64,000 bases of DNA, taken from positions 1-64,000 of the forward strand of contig NZ_ATSX01000002.1 in NCBI RefSeq assembly GCF_000527695.1, read 5' to 3'. Shown piece after piece: positions 34,713-43,287 of this stretch. Below the pieces are notes generated by a model. It was not told the origin of the DNA. It saw only the letters and a list, made by a program, of their open reading frames with translations, and searched no databases. This DNA is from Commensalibacter papalotli (ex Servin-Garciduenas et al. 2014). GTDB lineage: Bacteria; Pseudomonadota; Alphaproteobacteria; Acetobacterales; Acetobacteraceae. A program made the translations under genes and the position numbers. Position 1 is the first letter of the stretch, and each line of letters begins with the position of its first letter.

Positions 34713-36023
34713 ATGGCAACAGAACAAGCCGAACACACTCCTCCATCTTCATCCAATTCTTTATTAAGACATTCACTTATTATCGGAATTGCTATGATAT
34801 CCGGACTTGTTTTGGGTATTATCTGTCATACTTATGGTAAATATGTCCTTATTACGCAGACTACGGATCTAAGTACTTTTATTATAGAAACTGCAAATCT
34901 AATCGTCCAAATTTTTCTAAGATTAATTGGCATGATTGTTGGACCATTGGTTCTGGCTACTTTGATTTCTGGAATCAGCAATGTTCAAGATACCAGCACT
35001 TTCAAAACTATTGGTATTAAAGTCGTTTTGTGGTTTATAGCAGCCTCTTTTATCTCTTTAGCTGTGGGTATGGTTTATGCCAATATTGTTAAACCTGGTG
35101 TAGGCTTTATGGAAAATCCCCCACCTATTACAGATGTACACTCTAACTATCATTTTAATATTGTTGAATTCATTCTGCATATTGTGCCAGACAGTATCAT
35201 TGGTGCAATGGTTAAAAATGATAAAATCATACAGGTAGTTGTTTTCTCACTATTTTTTGGGCTAGCTCTGGCAAAACTACCTGGAAAATCTGCACAAGTT
35301 TTACGCGATGGTATTGATGCTTTAGCCAAAGTCATGTTAAAAATCACTGATATGGTTATGAAAATTGTTCCTTTGGTTGTTTTTGCTTCTTTACTTTCGA
35401 TTTCAACCAAAAATGGCATACAAATTATTCCACAATATGGTATATTTTTATTTGAATTTTACGTTCTTGTGCTTATTATGTGGGCCTTACTTATTGGTAC
35501 AGGATACTTAATATTAGGCAAAAAAATATTTAGTTTATTGTCTTATATTTCTGAACCTATTATGATTGGATTTGCAACAGCCAGCAGTGAATCAGCGTAT
35601 CCTCGTTCATTAGAACAACTAACTAAATTTGGTGTTTCACCGAAAATTTCTGGCTTTGTTTTGCCATTAGGTTATACATTTAATCTCTGTGGAACAATGG
35701 TTTTCCTCTCTTTTGCTGCTCTTTTTATTGCACAAATTTATCATATTGATATGCCTTGGGATAAACAAATCATGATGTTACTAGTCATGATGATCAGTAG
35801 CAAAGGGATCGCAGGGGTTCCTAGGGCTTCAACCGTTATGCTACAATCCGTTATGCCTGGATTTGGTATTCCCGCATCAGGAATGACCTTAATTATAGCC
35901 GTTGATCAATTCCTTGATATGGCAAGAACAGCGACTAGTGTTTTAGGCAATGGTATTGTTGCAGGAATTGCGGAAGAGTGGGACCAAAAAGAACAAGCCA
36001 AAAGAAACAAAAAAACAACATAA
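34713..36023 (+). CDS. Dicarboxylate/amino acid:cation symporter (DAACS family)
   Basis: A 436-residue transporter with about eight helices and two hairpin loops. The serine-rich HP1 motif ATASSESAYPRSLEQL (around 287-302), LPLGYTFNLCGTMVF (TM7 NMDG-equivalent region) and SSKGIAGVPRAS HP2 are present. Transports C4-dicarboxylates, glutamate or aspartate with protons or sodium. Monocistronic, with a long stem-loop after it. Confidence 0.88.
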   Translation: MATEQAEHTPPSSSNSLLRHSLIIGIAMISGLVLGIICHTYGKYVLITQTTDLSTFIIETANLIVQIFLRLIGMIVGPLVLATLISGISNVQDTSTFKTIGIKVVLWFIAASFISLAVGMVYANIVKPGVGFMENPPPITDVHSNYHFNIVEFILHIVPDSIIGAMVKNDKIIQVVVFSLFFGLALAKLPGKSAQVLRDGIDALAKVMLKITDMVMKIVPLVVFASLLSISTKNGIQIIPQYGIFLFEFYVLVLIMWALLIGTGYLILGKKIFSLLSYISEPIMIGFATASSESAYPRSLEQLTKFGVSPKISGFVLPLGYTFNLCGTMVFLSFAALFIAQIYHIDMPWDKQIMMLLVMMISSKGIAGVPRASTVMLQSVMPGFGIPASGMTLIIAVDQFLDMARTATSVLGNGIVAGIAEEWDQKEQAKRNKKTT

Positions 36024-36053
36024 TTTCTCATAAAATTGTAATCTTAGAATATA

Positions 36054-36090
36054 ATAAATAACTGATAATGTTTCATTATCAGTTATTTAT
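36054..36090 (+). terminator. Perfect 17-bp stem-loop after the symporter gene
   Basis: Left arm 36054-36070 and right arm 36074-36090 are exact reverse complements with a 3-base loop (TTT), 31 bases after the stop. The tail GATTTTTATT is T-rich. Read as a terminator; it may also stabilise the mRNA 3' end. Confidence 0.8.
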
Positions 36091-36253
36091 GATTTTTATT
36101 AATAAAACTCTTGATACTTTAAGAGAGAAAGCTGTATTAAAGTAAAAATGTTACTATAACTTTTAATCAAAAATATAAATAAAAACAAAGCCATTTCTAA
36201 GACATAATTACTTTTTATATTAAATTCTTTAAATTTATTAAAGATTAAACATC

Positions 36254-37144
36254 ATGAATACACCTATAAAAACACAACTAATTGACGGCAAAGCTTTTGC
36301 AGAGAAAATGACAAAAGATGTCGCATCCAAAGTCGCAGAGTTACAAAAGACGACTGGCATAACCCCTGGCCTTGCTGTCATTCTTGTTGGTAATGACCCA
36401 GCCAGTGAAGTTTATGTTCGTAATAAAACAAAACAAACACATAAAGTGGGTATGCGTTCTTTTATGCACTTACTACCAGAAACAACGACCCAGCAGGAGT
36501 TGTTAAACCTGATTCATAGATTGAATAATGATCCTGATATTCATGGTATTTTGGTACAATTGCCGCTCCCTAAACATCTAAATCCAGACCCTATTATCCA
36601 GGCAATTTTACCCCAAAAAGACGTTGATGGATTAACCGTTTATAATGCAGGGAAAGTAAGTCTTGGACATATGGATGGATTTATCCCATGCACCCCCTTA
36701 GGATGCTTACTGTTATTACAACAAGAGTTACCTAATCTACGCGGATTAAATGCCTTGGTAATTGGTGCTTCTAATCTTATGGGAAAACCGATGGCTCAAC
36801 TACTTTTAAATCAAGGGTGTACGGTAACTATAGCCCATATTGATACACGTAATACCGCTGAACTTGCTCAACAAGCAGATATTCTAATTGTTGCGACAGG
36901 ATGTAAAGAACTTGTTAAAGGTTCTTGGATTAAAAAAGGTGCAGTGGTTATCGATGTAGGAATAAATCGTATTATTACAGAGAGTGGAAAACTAAAATTA
37001 GTTGGAGACGTTAATTTTCAAGAGGCTTTAGGCATTGCCAGCAAGATTACCCCTGTTCCAGGAGGCGTGGGACCAGTCACAATATCATGTTTATTACACA
37101 ATACGTTAAGTGCCACTGAAAAGCATATAAAATGCATTTCGTAA
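36254..37144 (+). CDS. folD: Methylenetetrahydrofolate dehydrogenase/cyclohydrolase
   Basis: A 296-residue bifunctional enzyme. Signatures are [17 protein letters not shown] (around 44-60, catalytic Lys), [33 protein letters not shown] (NADP site; FolD more often has GRSNIVGKP) and the C-terminal [12 protein letters not shown]. Interconverts 5,10-methylene- and 10-formyl-THF. Single gene. Confidence 0.95.
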   Translation: MNTPIKTQLIDGKAFAEKMTKDVASKVAELQKTTGITPGLAVILVGNDPASEVYVRNKTKQTHKVGMRSFMHLLPETTTQQELLNLIHRLNNDPDIHGILVQLPLPKHLNPDPIIQAILPQKDVDGLTVYNAGKVSLGHMDGFIPCTPLGCLLLLQQELPNLRGLNALVIGASNLMGKPMAQLLLNQGCTVTIAHIDTRNTAELAQQADILIVATGCKELVKGSWIKKGAVVIDVGINRIITESGKLKLVGDVNFQEALGIASKITPVPGGVGPVTISCLLHNTLSATEKHIKCIS

Positions 37145-37265
37145 TAAAAATTATACAAACTGACGTCGAAAACCTTGTAAAGTAATATTACGCTATCCAT
37201 CTATGAACCAACAAAATTAAATTAATCGTTACAACTACAACTTTATTAACGGATCAAAAATAGCG

Positions 37266-37802
37266 ATGTCTGAAATTGAAACTCTCTCTCTTTTATTTGA
37301 CTCTGCTTGGTATTTAGCCACTTACCAAGATGTAGCAGCAGCCAATTGTGACCCTTTAGAACATTATCTGGCCTTTGGATATAAAGAAAGGCGTAATCCT
37401 AATCGTTTTTTTGATACTGATTTTTATTTAACAACTTATCCTGATATTGTATCATGCCATTTAAATCCTTTCGTCCATTATATTCTGTATGGCGCTTCAG
37501 AAGGAAGATTACCTCGTCCTTCTCATCAACCGCCTCAACCCGCTATTATATTTGATATCTTTCTTCAAGACGAAAATAAAGATCTTGAAACTGAGTTAGT
37601 TGAAGAAGAATATTCAGAAACTGAACTTTCACAAGATATTGAAAGCACAAAAGAGGAATTGGTTGCCCCTGATCTAAAGGAAATTATTAAAAAAGAAGCC
37701 AAACCTAAAACCGAAACAAGTAAAAAGTCAGTTAGAAAACCCGCTCCTCAGACCAAAGCTGCTGCTCTTGCTCAAAAAAGAAAAAAAGCAATAAAAGTTT
37801 AA
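37266..37802 (+). CDS. Protein with two YLxxYPDV-type repeats and a charged tail
   Basis: A 178-residue protein. Residues about 8-50 and 49-90 hold two copies of a repeat of the form FD..WYL..Y.DV......PLEHYL.FG..E.R.P, seen in proteins fused to glycosyltransferases. After a Pro-rich linker the chain is strongly acidic (100-140), then Lys/Ala-rich to the end (KKAIKV), probably disordered. No enzymatic domain. It may be a scaffold, or a remnant of a larger glycosyltransferase-type protein. Function unknown. Confidence 0.6.
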   Translation: MSEIETLSLLFDSAWYLATYQDVAAANCDPLEHYLAFGYKERRNPNRFFDTDFYLTTYPDIVSCHLNPFVHYILYGASEGRLPRPSHQPPQPAIIFDIFLQDENKDLETELVEEEYSETELSQDIESTKEELVAPDLKEIIKKEAKPKTETSKKSVRKPAPQTKAAALAQKRKKAIKV

Positions 37803-37815
37803 CAATTATTACAAC

Positions 37816-37866
37816 CAAACAAACATTATGATCGTTTTTTTATCTTTCGATTATAATGTTTGTTTG
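37816..37866. terminator. Bidirectional terminator between convergent genes
   Basis: 19-bp stem with one G-U pair: left arm 37816-37834, right arm 37848-37866, loop of T-rich sequence. It starts 14 bases after the repeat-protein stop and covers the 3' end of the transglycosylase gene, including its stop codon. Confidence 0.8.
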
Positions 37867-38329
37867 ATTTTTGTTTAGCTTTTAATAAGCGTCTTTGATA
37901 AGGCGATAGATGATTACCCAAAGAAACAGCTGAAGCGTTTGTTTGGTAGGATGCCTTAATAATTTTTAATTGGTATTGATTATTTAAATACGGAGTATGA
38001 GAATGGTAATTTCCAATAGCCTGCATCATATCCCCATTTGTTTCACGAAGATACAACTTCATAATAGCACCTGCCACTGCAATATTATAACAGGTATCTT
38101 CTTTCAATCTTTTATAAATTGTCGCACCAGTTTCCCCTGTGGTACGCTTTAGTGGTTCTATCCATCTTGTATTAATTTGCATTACCCCCAGATCTTGAGT
38201 TCCATTTTTATTCTCGGAAACCAGATTAGGACGCCCCCCTTCCACTTGTTGTATGGAAGGTAAAACATTAGGGGGTAAGTGATGAAATGATGAAACCATC
38301 ATCATACAATGAAGATATGGGGAAACCAT
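37826..38329 (-). CDS. Lytic transglycosylase-like protein (SLT / VirB1-IagB type)
   Basis: A 167-residue lysozyme-fold protein: QQVEGGRPN (Glu around 30, probable catalytic residue), DLGVMQINTRWI (around 46-57) and CYNIAVAGAIMKLYLRE. These match the SLT domain of small IagB/VirB1-like enzymes. No signal peptide can be seen at the N-terminus, unusual for a wall enzyme; the true start may differ or the protein is exported by another route. C-terminal 25 residues are very basic. Confidence 0.65.
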   Translation of the reverse strand: MVSPYLHCMMMVSSFHHLPPNVLPSIQQVEGGRPNLVSENKNGTQDLGVMQINTRWIEPLKRTTGETGATIYKRLKEDTCYNIAVAGAIMKLYLRETNGDMMQAIGNYHSHTPYLNNQYQLKIIKASYQTNASAVSLGNHLSPYQRRLLKAKQKSNKHYNRKIKKRS

Positions 38330-38448
38330 AATAAAAACCTATTTCAATACTCTTTATCATCATTAGTAATAAAAAATAAACTTAATCAAGGTGGCTTGCA
38401 GTCATTATCAAACCTTTATACTATAAATCAAACAATAAAGGATAAAAA

Positions 38449-39192
38449 ATGACACGCATTTCAATTGAATTAATCCCTCGGGACAATGAAAGCCTTTTGA
38501 TCGATACCCAATTAATCAAACAATACTTCCCCGTTGCTGATACGATTAATATTCCTGATTTAATGCGTTTTCCTTTGCGAAGTTGGGAAGCTTTCGATAT
38601 TACAGCACCCTTATACCCTAATACTATTCCTCATATCAGAGCCATTGATATTAATCCTGATGCCCCGTTACCTGGACATAATCAAAACGACCTTAAAGAA
38701 ATTTTGATTATTCAAGGAGATCCACCAGCTGATTTACATAAAGTTACTTATCCCAATACTACAGAAACGATTTTACGCCGTTATAAAAAAGAACTGCCAC
38801 ACTTAACTTTATATGCAGCTTTTGATCCTTATCGCCGTTCTCCCAAAGAAGAGCTGGAATATATTGAATCGAAAGAAGCTTCGGGAGCAACAGGTTTTTT
38901 TACACAACCTATCTTTGATGAAAAATTGCTGGAACTCTGTATGGATTGGCTACACGAAAAAACTGTTTTCTGGGGGTTATCTCCAGTCGTTGGTCCAAAA
39001 TCGAAATCTTATTGGGAAGTCACTAATCGTGTCATTTTTCCCCATCGTTTTGAACCAACCTTAGAAGCTAATATTGCTTTTGCTAAACGCGCATTAACCC
39101 TCATTAAACAAACAAACAATCACACCTATTTAATGCCTTTACGCGTTAAGCTTGAAAAATACTTACCTCCTTTATTAGACGTATTGTTATAA
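38449..39192 (+). CDS. Methylenetetrahydrofolate reductase-like protein
   Basis: A 247-residue TIM-barrel protein of the MTHFR family: SIELIPRD at the start, ILIIQGDPPAD (around 85-95, like the GD motif of MetF), TLYAAFDPYRR and GATGFFTQPIFDEK (around 145-158, substrate loop). Shorter than MetF (about 290) and divergent in the N-terminus, where MetF normally has the E-FFPP motif; here ELIPRD takes its place. Could be a true reductase or a related flavin enzyme. AAAGGA upstream of ATG. Overlaps the convergent peptidase by 6 bases. Confidence 0.65.
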   Translation: MTRISIELIPRDNESLLIDTQLIKQYFPVADTINIPDLMRFPLRSWEAFDITAPLYPNTIPHIRAIDINPDAPLPGHNQNDLKEILIIQGDPPADLHKVTYPNTTETILRRYKKELPHLTLYAAFDPYRRSPKEELEYIESKEASGATGFFTQPIFDEKLLELCMDWLHEKTVFWGLSPVVGPKSKSYWEVTNRVIFPHRFEPTLEANIAFAKRALTLIKQTNNHTYLMPLRVKLEKYLPPLLDVLL

Positions 39193-40572
39193 CTTTACCT
39201 CTTGTAATGCATATAAAATACGTACCCAAGAACGTATCCCCTTGTGAAAAGAACGCAGATTATATTTTTCATTAGGGGAGTGAATACAATCATCCACATT
39301 TGCAAACCCAACCAAAAAAGATTCTATTCCAAATATTTTTTGCAAATCATTCACAACAGGAATAGCCCCACCACTACCAACAATGGCTGTTTCACAATTC
39401 CACTCATCTTTCAAAGCATTGCATACAGTTTCTAGGACAGGGCCATCTAAAGACACCATTCCTGCCCGAGAGGCTCCGTGTGATTCAAATTCCACTGTAC
39501 TGTCTTTTGGGATAATGTTGCTGACAAAATCACGAAAATTCTTTCTAATTTTTATTGGATCTTGTTTTCCTACCAAACGAAAAGAAATCTTTGCTGTGGC
39601 TTTAGCAGGGATAACCGTTTTAAATCCCGCACCTTCATAGCCACCACTTATCCCATTGATTTCACAACTAGGGCGACACCATGTTTGCTCTATAGCATTA
39701 AACTGTTTTTCACCTGCAGGCTCTTTTAATCCTATAGGAGTCAAAAGGTTGTCATTCGTTTTCCCAATTTCTTGCCATTTGGTCCTAATATCAACGGGTA
39801 TTTCTGGAACACCTTCATAAAAATCTGGCACTGTTACACGACCTTGATCATCTCTTAAAGAGGTAATGATCTCTGCTAATACTTGAATAGGGTTACGCGC
39901 GGCATTGCCATAGAGGCCTGAATGTAAATCACGATTAGCTGCATAAATGGTTACTTCTTCACCCACCAAACCTCTCACCATTGCGGTAATGGCTGGCACA
40001 TCAGGTGTTGCCATATCCGTATCACAAATAAAAGCCATATCTGGATGAAGATTTGCTTTTTGTTCAGCAAGAAAACCTGGCAAATGCTCCCCGCCACTTT
40101 CTTCTTCACCTTCTAAAATCACGGTAATACGAACAGGAAACTGACCTGTTTGCTGGTATATTCTGCGACAAGCCTCAAGGAATGTTAAAATCTGTCCTTT
40201 ATCGTCAGAAGAACCTCGGCCATGAATAATTTCACGACCTTCTGAATCTTTACGTAGACAAGGCTCAAATGGAGGTATCTTCCATAACTCAATTGGATCA
40301 ACAGGCTGCACATCATAATGACCATAAAATAAAATATGTGGCGCATTTGTTGCTGAGAGCTCTTGTGCTAAGACAATAGGATGACCTTCTGTTTCACAAA
40401 TTTTAGTTGTAAAATTAAAAGACTCTAAATAGTTTTTAAACCAATTCGCCGCATTTCGACACTCGTGAACATAAGCAGGATCAGCTGAAACACTGGGTAT
40501 TCTTAGAATTTCAAATAATTTATCCAAAGATTGGGGTAGCCCTTGATCAACAACACTTAAAATTGTTTGCAC
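39187..40572 (-). CDS. M20 family dipeptidase/deacylase
   Basis: A 461-residue zinc peptidase of the M20 (ArgE/DapE/CPG2) clan. Metal ligands lie in FYGHYDVQPV (around 80-89), GRGSSDDKGQ (around 115-124), EGEEESGGEH (around 150-159), and the dimerisation-lid region follows. C-terminal HSPNEKY carries the last His. Probably a dipeptidase acting on short peptides in the cytoplasm. Single gene. Confidence 0.88.
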   Translation of the reverse strand: MQTILSVVDQGLPQSLDKLFEILRIPSVSADPAYVHECRNAANWFKNYLESFNFTTKICETEGHPIVLAQELSATNAPHILFYGHYDVQPVDPIELWKIPPFEPCLRKDSEGREIIHGRGSSDDKGQILTFLEACRRIYQQTGQFPVRITVILEGEEESGGEHLPGFLAEQKANLHPDMAFICDTDMATPDVPAITAMVRGLVGEEVTIYAANRDLHSGLYGNAARNPIQVLAEIITSLRDDQGRVTVPDFYEGVPEIPVDIRTKWQEIGKTNDNLLTPIGLKEPAGEKQFNAIEQTWCRPSCEINGISGGYEGAGFKTVIPAKATAKISFRLVGKQDPIKIRKNFRDFVSNIIPKDSTVEFESHGASRAGMVSLDGPVLETVCNALKDEWNCETAIVGSGGAIPVVNDLQKIFGIESFLVGFANVDDCIHSPNEKYNLRSFHKGIRSWVRILYALQEVKL

Positions 40573-40689
40573 AAATATTTCCTTTCCTTATCCACACAAT
40601 CATTTTATCATCGTAGCTGTTTACTTAAAATATAAACTAATCTCTCTTATAGCTATCTTTATAATCAACATAATAATTAAATCGAAGAA

Positions 40690-41922
40690 TTGTGCCTCCA
40701 TAAAATGCCTATTAATAGCCTTAAACCCAGTAAAATTACGCTTAAAATCCTCGCTGTTGTTATTTTTAATTTGATTTGTTACATCAATGTTGGAATGCCT
40801 TTTGCGGTTATTCCTTTATTTGTTAATCAACAACTAGGCTATAACTCTGTCATTGCTGGGATGGCTGTTTCTATTGCATATATTGCAACTTTCCTTAGCA
40901 GACCAGGCGCAGGTAAATGGATTGATACCAAGGGTGCTAAAAGCTCTGTTGTGATAGGTCTTATTGTCAGTGCTTGTGGTGGATTATTTACACTTGGTTC
41001 TTCATTCTTCCTCAGTCAGCCATTAATCGCACTTTTAATTATTATACTAGGACGTTTTTGTATGGGCGCTTCTGAAAGTTGGGCATCCACAGGAACCAAT
41101 CTTTGGAATATTAGTCGTGTCGGTGTTGAAAATGCTACTCAAGTCATTTCTTGGAATGGTGTCACTTCTTATGGTGGAATGGCAATCGGAGCACCTTTGG
41201 GAATTTTTCTTACAAAACTTCCTGGCTTTTGGGGAGGGCTAAATAGTATTGCAATTTTAACGACAGTTCTCGCCGCAGGAGGAGCATTACTAGCATTAAC
41301 CTTTCAAAATATTCCCCCCAACCCATCAACCGCCCCGCGCCTTTCTTTTGCCAAAGTCTTTATGCGCGTTTTACCTACAGGTGCAGGTCTGGGACTAGGA
41401 ACCATCGGCTTTGGCAGTATCCAAGCTTTTATGGCATTATATTTCGTTTATAATGGGTGGAATGGGTCTGCTTATGCTATTTCTCTTTTTGGAGGATGTT
41501 TTGTCCTTATCCGTTTTATCTTTAAAAGCTCTATTGATAAATTTGGAGGATATATTGTTTCTATTGTTTCTTTGAGCGTTGAAACGATTGGATTATGCTT
41601 AATTGCATTTAGTCATTCTGTTGTGGGCACCTATATCGGTGCAGGCCTAACTGGATGTGGATTTTCTTTGATTTTTCCTGCTTTAGGAATTATTGCTATT
41701 TCTACCGTAGGTGCAGAAAATCGCGGTTCGGCACTTGCCTGTTTTGGACTTTTTCTTGATATAGCCCTTTTTATAGCCGGACCATTATTAGGGTTTATTC
41801 ACCTACATTGGGGTTATTATTGGTTATTTCTTAGCGCAGCTGTCTTTACCCTTACAGGAACTATTTTAACCTATATTTTGCACTATCAATCAAAATATCG
41901 TAACCTTCCCCAATCTTATTAA
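40690..41922 (+). CDS. MFS transporter (YfcJ/YhhS-like)
   Basis: A 410-residue major facilitator with about 12 spans: the loop 2-3 motif GKWIDTKGAKSSVVIG (around 77-92) and GRFCMGASESWASTG in span 4. Resembles arabinose-efflux/YhhS-type drug or metabolite exporters. TTG start at 40690, or ATG 40705; no strong ribosome-binding site decides. 25 bases before the LOG gene, likely co-transcribed. Confidence 0.8.
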   Translation: MCLHKMPINSLKPSKITLKILAVVIFNLICYINVGMPFAVIPLFVNQQLGYNSVIAGMAVSIAYIATFLSRPGAGKWIDTKGAKSSVVIGLIVSACGGLFTLGSSFFLSQPLIALLIIILGRFCMGASESWASTGTNLWNISRVGVENATQVISWNGVTSYGGMAIGAPLGIFLTKLPGFWGGLNSIAILTTVLAAGGALLALTFQNIPPNPSTAPRLSFAKVFMRVLPTGAGLGLGTIGFGSIQAFMALYFVYNGWNGSAYAISLFGGCFVLIRFIFKSSIDKFGGYIVSIVSLSVETIGLCLIAFSHSVVGTYIGAGLTGCGFSLIFPALGIIAISTVGAENRGSALACFGLFLDIALFIAGPLLGFIHLHWGYYWLFLSAAVFTLTGTILTYILHYQSKYRNLPQSY

Positions 41923-41947
41923 AACAAATATTAAAAAGTTAAAATTA

Positions 41948-42508
41948 ATGTCTACATATACGCATTCTATTACTGTTTTTTGTGGTTCCCATCTAGGGAA
42001 TCATCCTGCTTATGAACAAGCGGGGAAGGATCTTGGTATTGGGCTAGTACATAATAATTTCCGCCTCGTTTTTGGAGGAGGAAATGTTGGTATTATGGGT
42101 ACAGTTTCTAATACGGTATTAGATTTGAATGGTGCTGTAAAAGGGATTATTCCAAAATTCTTACAAAAAAAAGAAGGACAACATTCTCGCGTTAAAGATC
42201 TTGTTATTACCGAAGACATGCATCAACGTAAAGAAATCCTATATAATGAAGCTGATGCTTTTTTGTGTTTACCTGGAGGTATTGGAACTTTTGATGAATT
42301 CTTTGAAATTTTAACGTGGAAACAGCTTCATCTTCATACAAAACCAATTATTATTATAAACATCCAAAACTGGGCAGAAGCGGTTTGTAATCAACTTAAA
42401 ACTATTGTTGATGAAGGGTTTGCCGACCCCTCTATGCTAGAGCTATTCGAAGTTATTGACGATATTCCAACAACATTAAATCGTTTGACCGAACTATTTG
42501 CAAAATAA
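41948..42508 (+). CDS. LOG family protein (cytokinin riboside phosphoribohydrolase-like)
   Basis: A 186-residue Rossmann-like protein with the LOG signatures FGGGNVGIMG (around 41-50) and CLPGGIGTFDEFFE (around 105-118), and Met-His-Gln-Arg-Lys (MHQRKEILY). Members cleave nucleoside 5'-monophosphates such as AMP or cytokinin ribotides to base and ribose-5-phosphate. Role in this organism unknown. Confidence 0.9.
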   Translation: MSTYTHSITVFCGSHLGNHPAYEQAGKDLGIGLVHNNFRLVFGGGNVGIMGTVSNTVLDLNGAVKGIIPKFLQKKEGQHSRVKDLVITEDMHQRKEILYNEADAFLCLPGGIGTFDEFFEILTWKQLHLHTKPIIIINIQNWAEAVCNQLKTIVDEGFADPSMLELFEVIDDIPTTLNRLTELFAK

Positions 42509-42527
42509 ACTCTCTGAGTAAATAATC

Positions 42528-42582
42528 GATTGAGAATTCTATCAATTTTAATTATCACTATTTAACGACAGAATTCTCAATC
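42528..42582. repeat. 13-bp inverted repeat between convergent LOG and hpnG genes
   Basis: GATTGAGAATTCT (42528-42540) and AGAATTCTCAATC (42570-42582) are perfect reverse complements around a 29-base AT-rich loop. Its position between convergent genes suggests a bidirectional terminator, with a TTTT following on the plus strand. Confidence 0.6.
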
Positions 42583-42624
42583 ATCTTTTAAAATAAAACA
42601 ATAAATGCCTATATTCTAAAAATA

Positions 42625-43287
42625 TTAAACACTTTCAAACATATTTTTTTGGTGAACAAAGTTATTTAATTGCCTATAAGCAAGTCCAGCATCCACCCCT
42701 AATTTAATTAATCCAGAAATCTGTGCTGGATTGACAAGTAAACTCTTAGCCATCTGAGATATTTTTAAATTACCGTCATGAGATAAAGCCAAACAAGCTA
42801 ACGGAGGCAAATCCCTTGCCGCAGAATCACAAACAACTCTTAAAACTGCAAAGGGGATTTTATGATCTTCACAATATTGCGCAACAATACCACTTTCCAT
42901 ATCTAGAGCCACACAACCTGTCTGCACAAAAAGCTTTTGCTTTTCAGCAGATGCCGTAATAATCTCATCGCTGTGCAATAAAGCGCCAACTTTAATTCGG
43001 GATTTTTCGGCACCTAGCTTTAACCGTAAAGCAGGATCCGAAACATAATCTTTACCCCTTACGTGAATAACATTAGGAAGTAAAATCGTTCCAGCTTTAA
43101 TTAACGGATCTAATCCTGCTGCGAAACCAAAAGACACAATCGAGGTAACTTTTGCTGCAATCAAACGCTTTAATGCAGATTTTGCACCTTCTTTGGTTGC
43201 ACCACTTGCTTCAATAGCTGCTGGATATAAATGACGAGCTAACTTCGCCTCTGATTGCATTCCAACCAAAACACCAATACGTTGCAT
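42625..43287 (-). CDS. hpnG: Hopanoid-associated nucleoside phosphorylase HpnG
   Basis: A 220-residue PNP/UDP-family protein: IGVLVGMQSEAKLAR at the start, SFGFAAGLDP, GALLHSDEIITA, VALDMESGIVAQYC (around 125-138) and VVCDSAARDLPP. HpnG removes adenine from adenosylhopane, giving ribosylhopane during bacteriohopanetetrol synthesis. Its start overlaps the shc stop (TAATG). HpnH, which makes adenosylhopane, is not in this window. Confidence 0.93.
   Translation of the reverse strand: MQRIGVLVGMQSEAKLARHLYPAAIEASGATKEGAKSALKRLIAAKVTSIVSFGFAAGLDPLIKAGTILLPNVIHVRGKDYVSDPALRLKLGAEKSRIKVGALLHSDEIITASAEKQKLFVQTGCVALDMESGIVAQYCEDHKIPFAVLRVVCDSAARDLPPLACLALSHDGNLKISQMAKSLLVNPAQISGLIKLGVDAGLAYRQLNNFVHQKNMFESV

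Noticed and set aside
36054-36090. Perfect 17-bp inverted repeat as a mobile-element end
   Set aside because: Three-base loop, position just after a stop and T-rich tail fit a terminator; no second copy or transposase seen.
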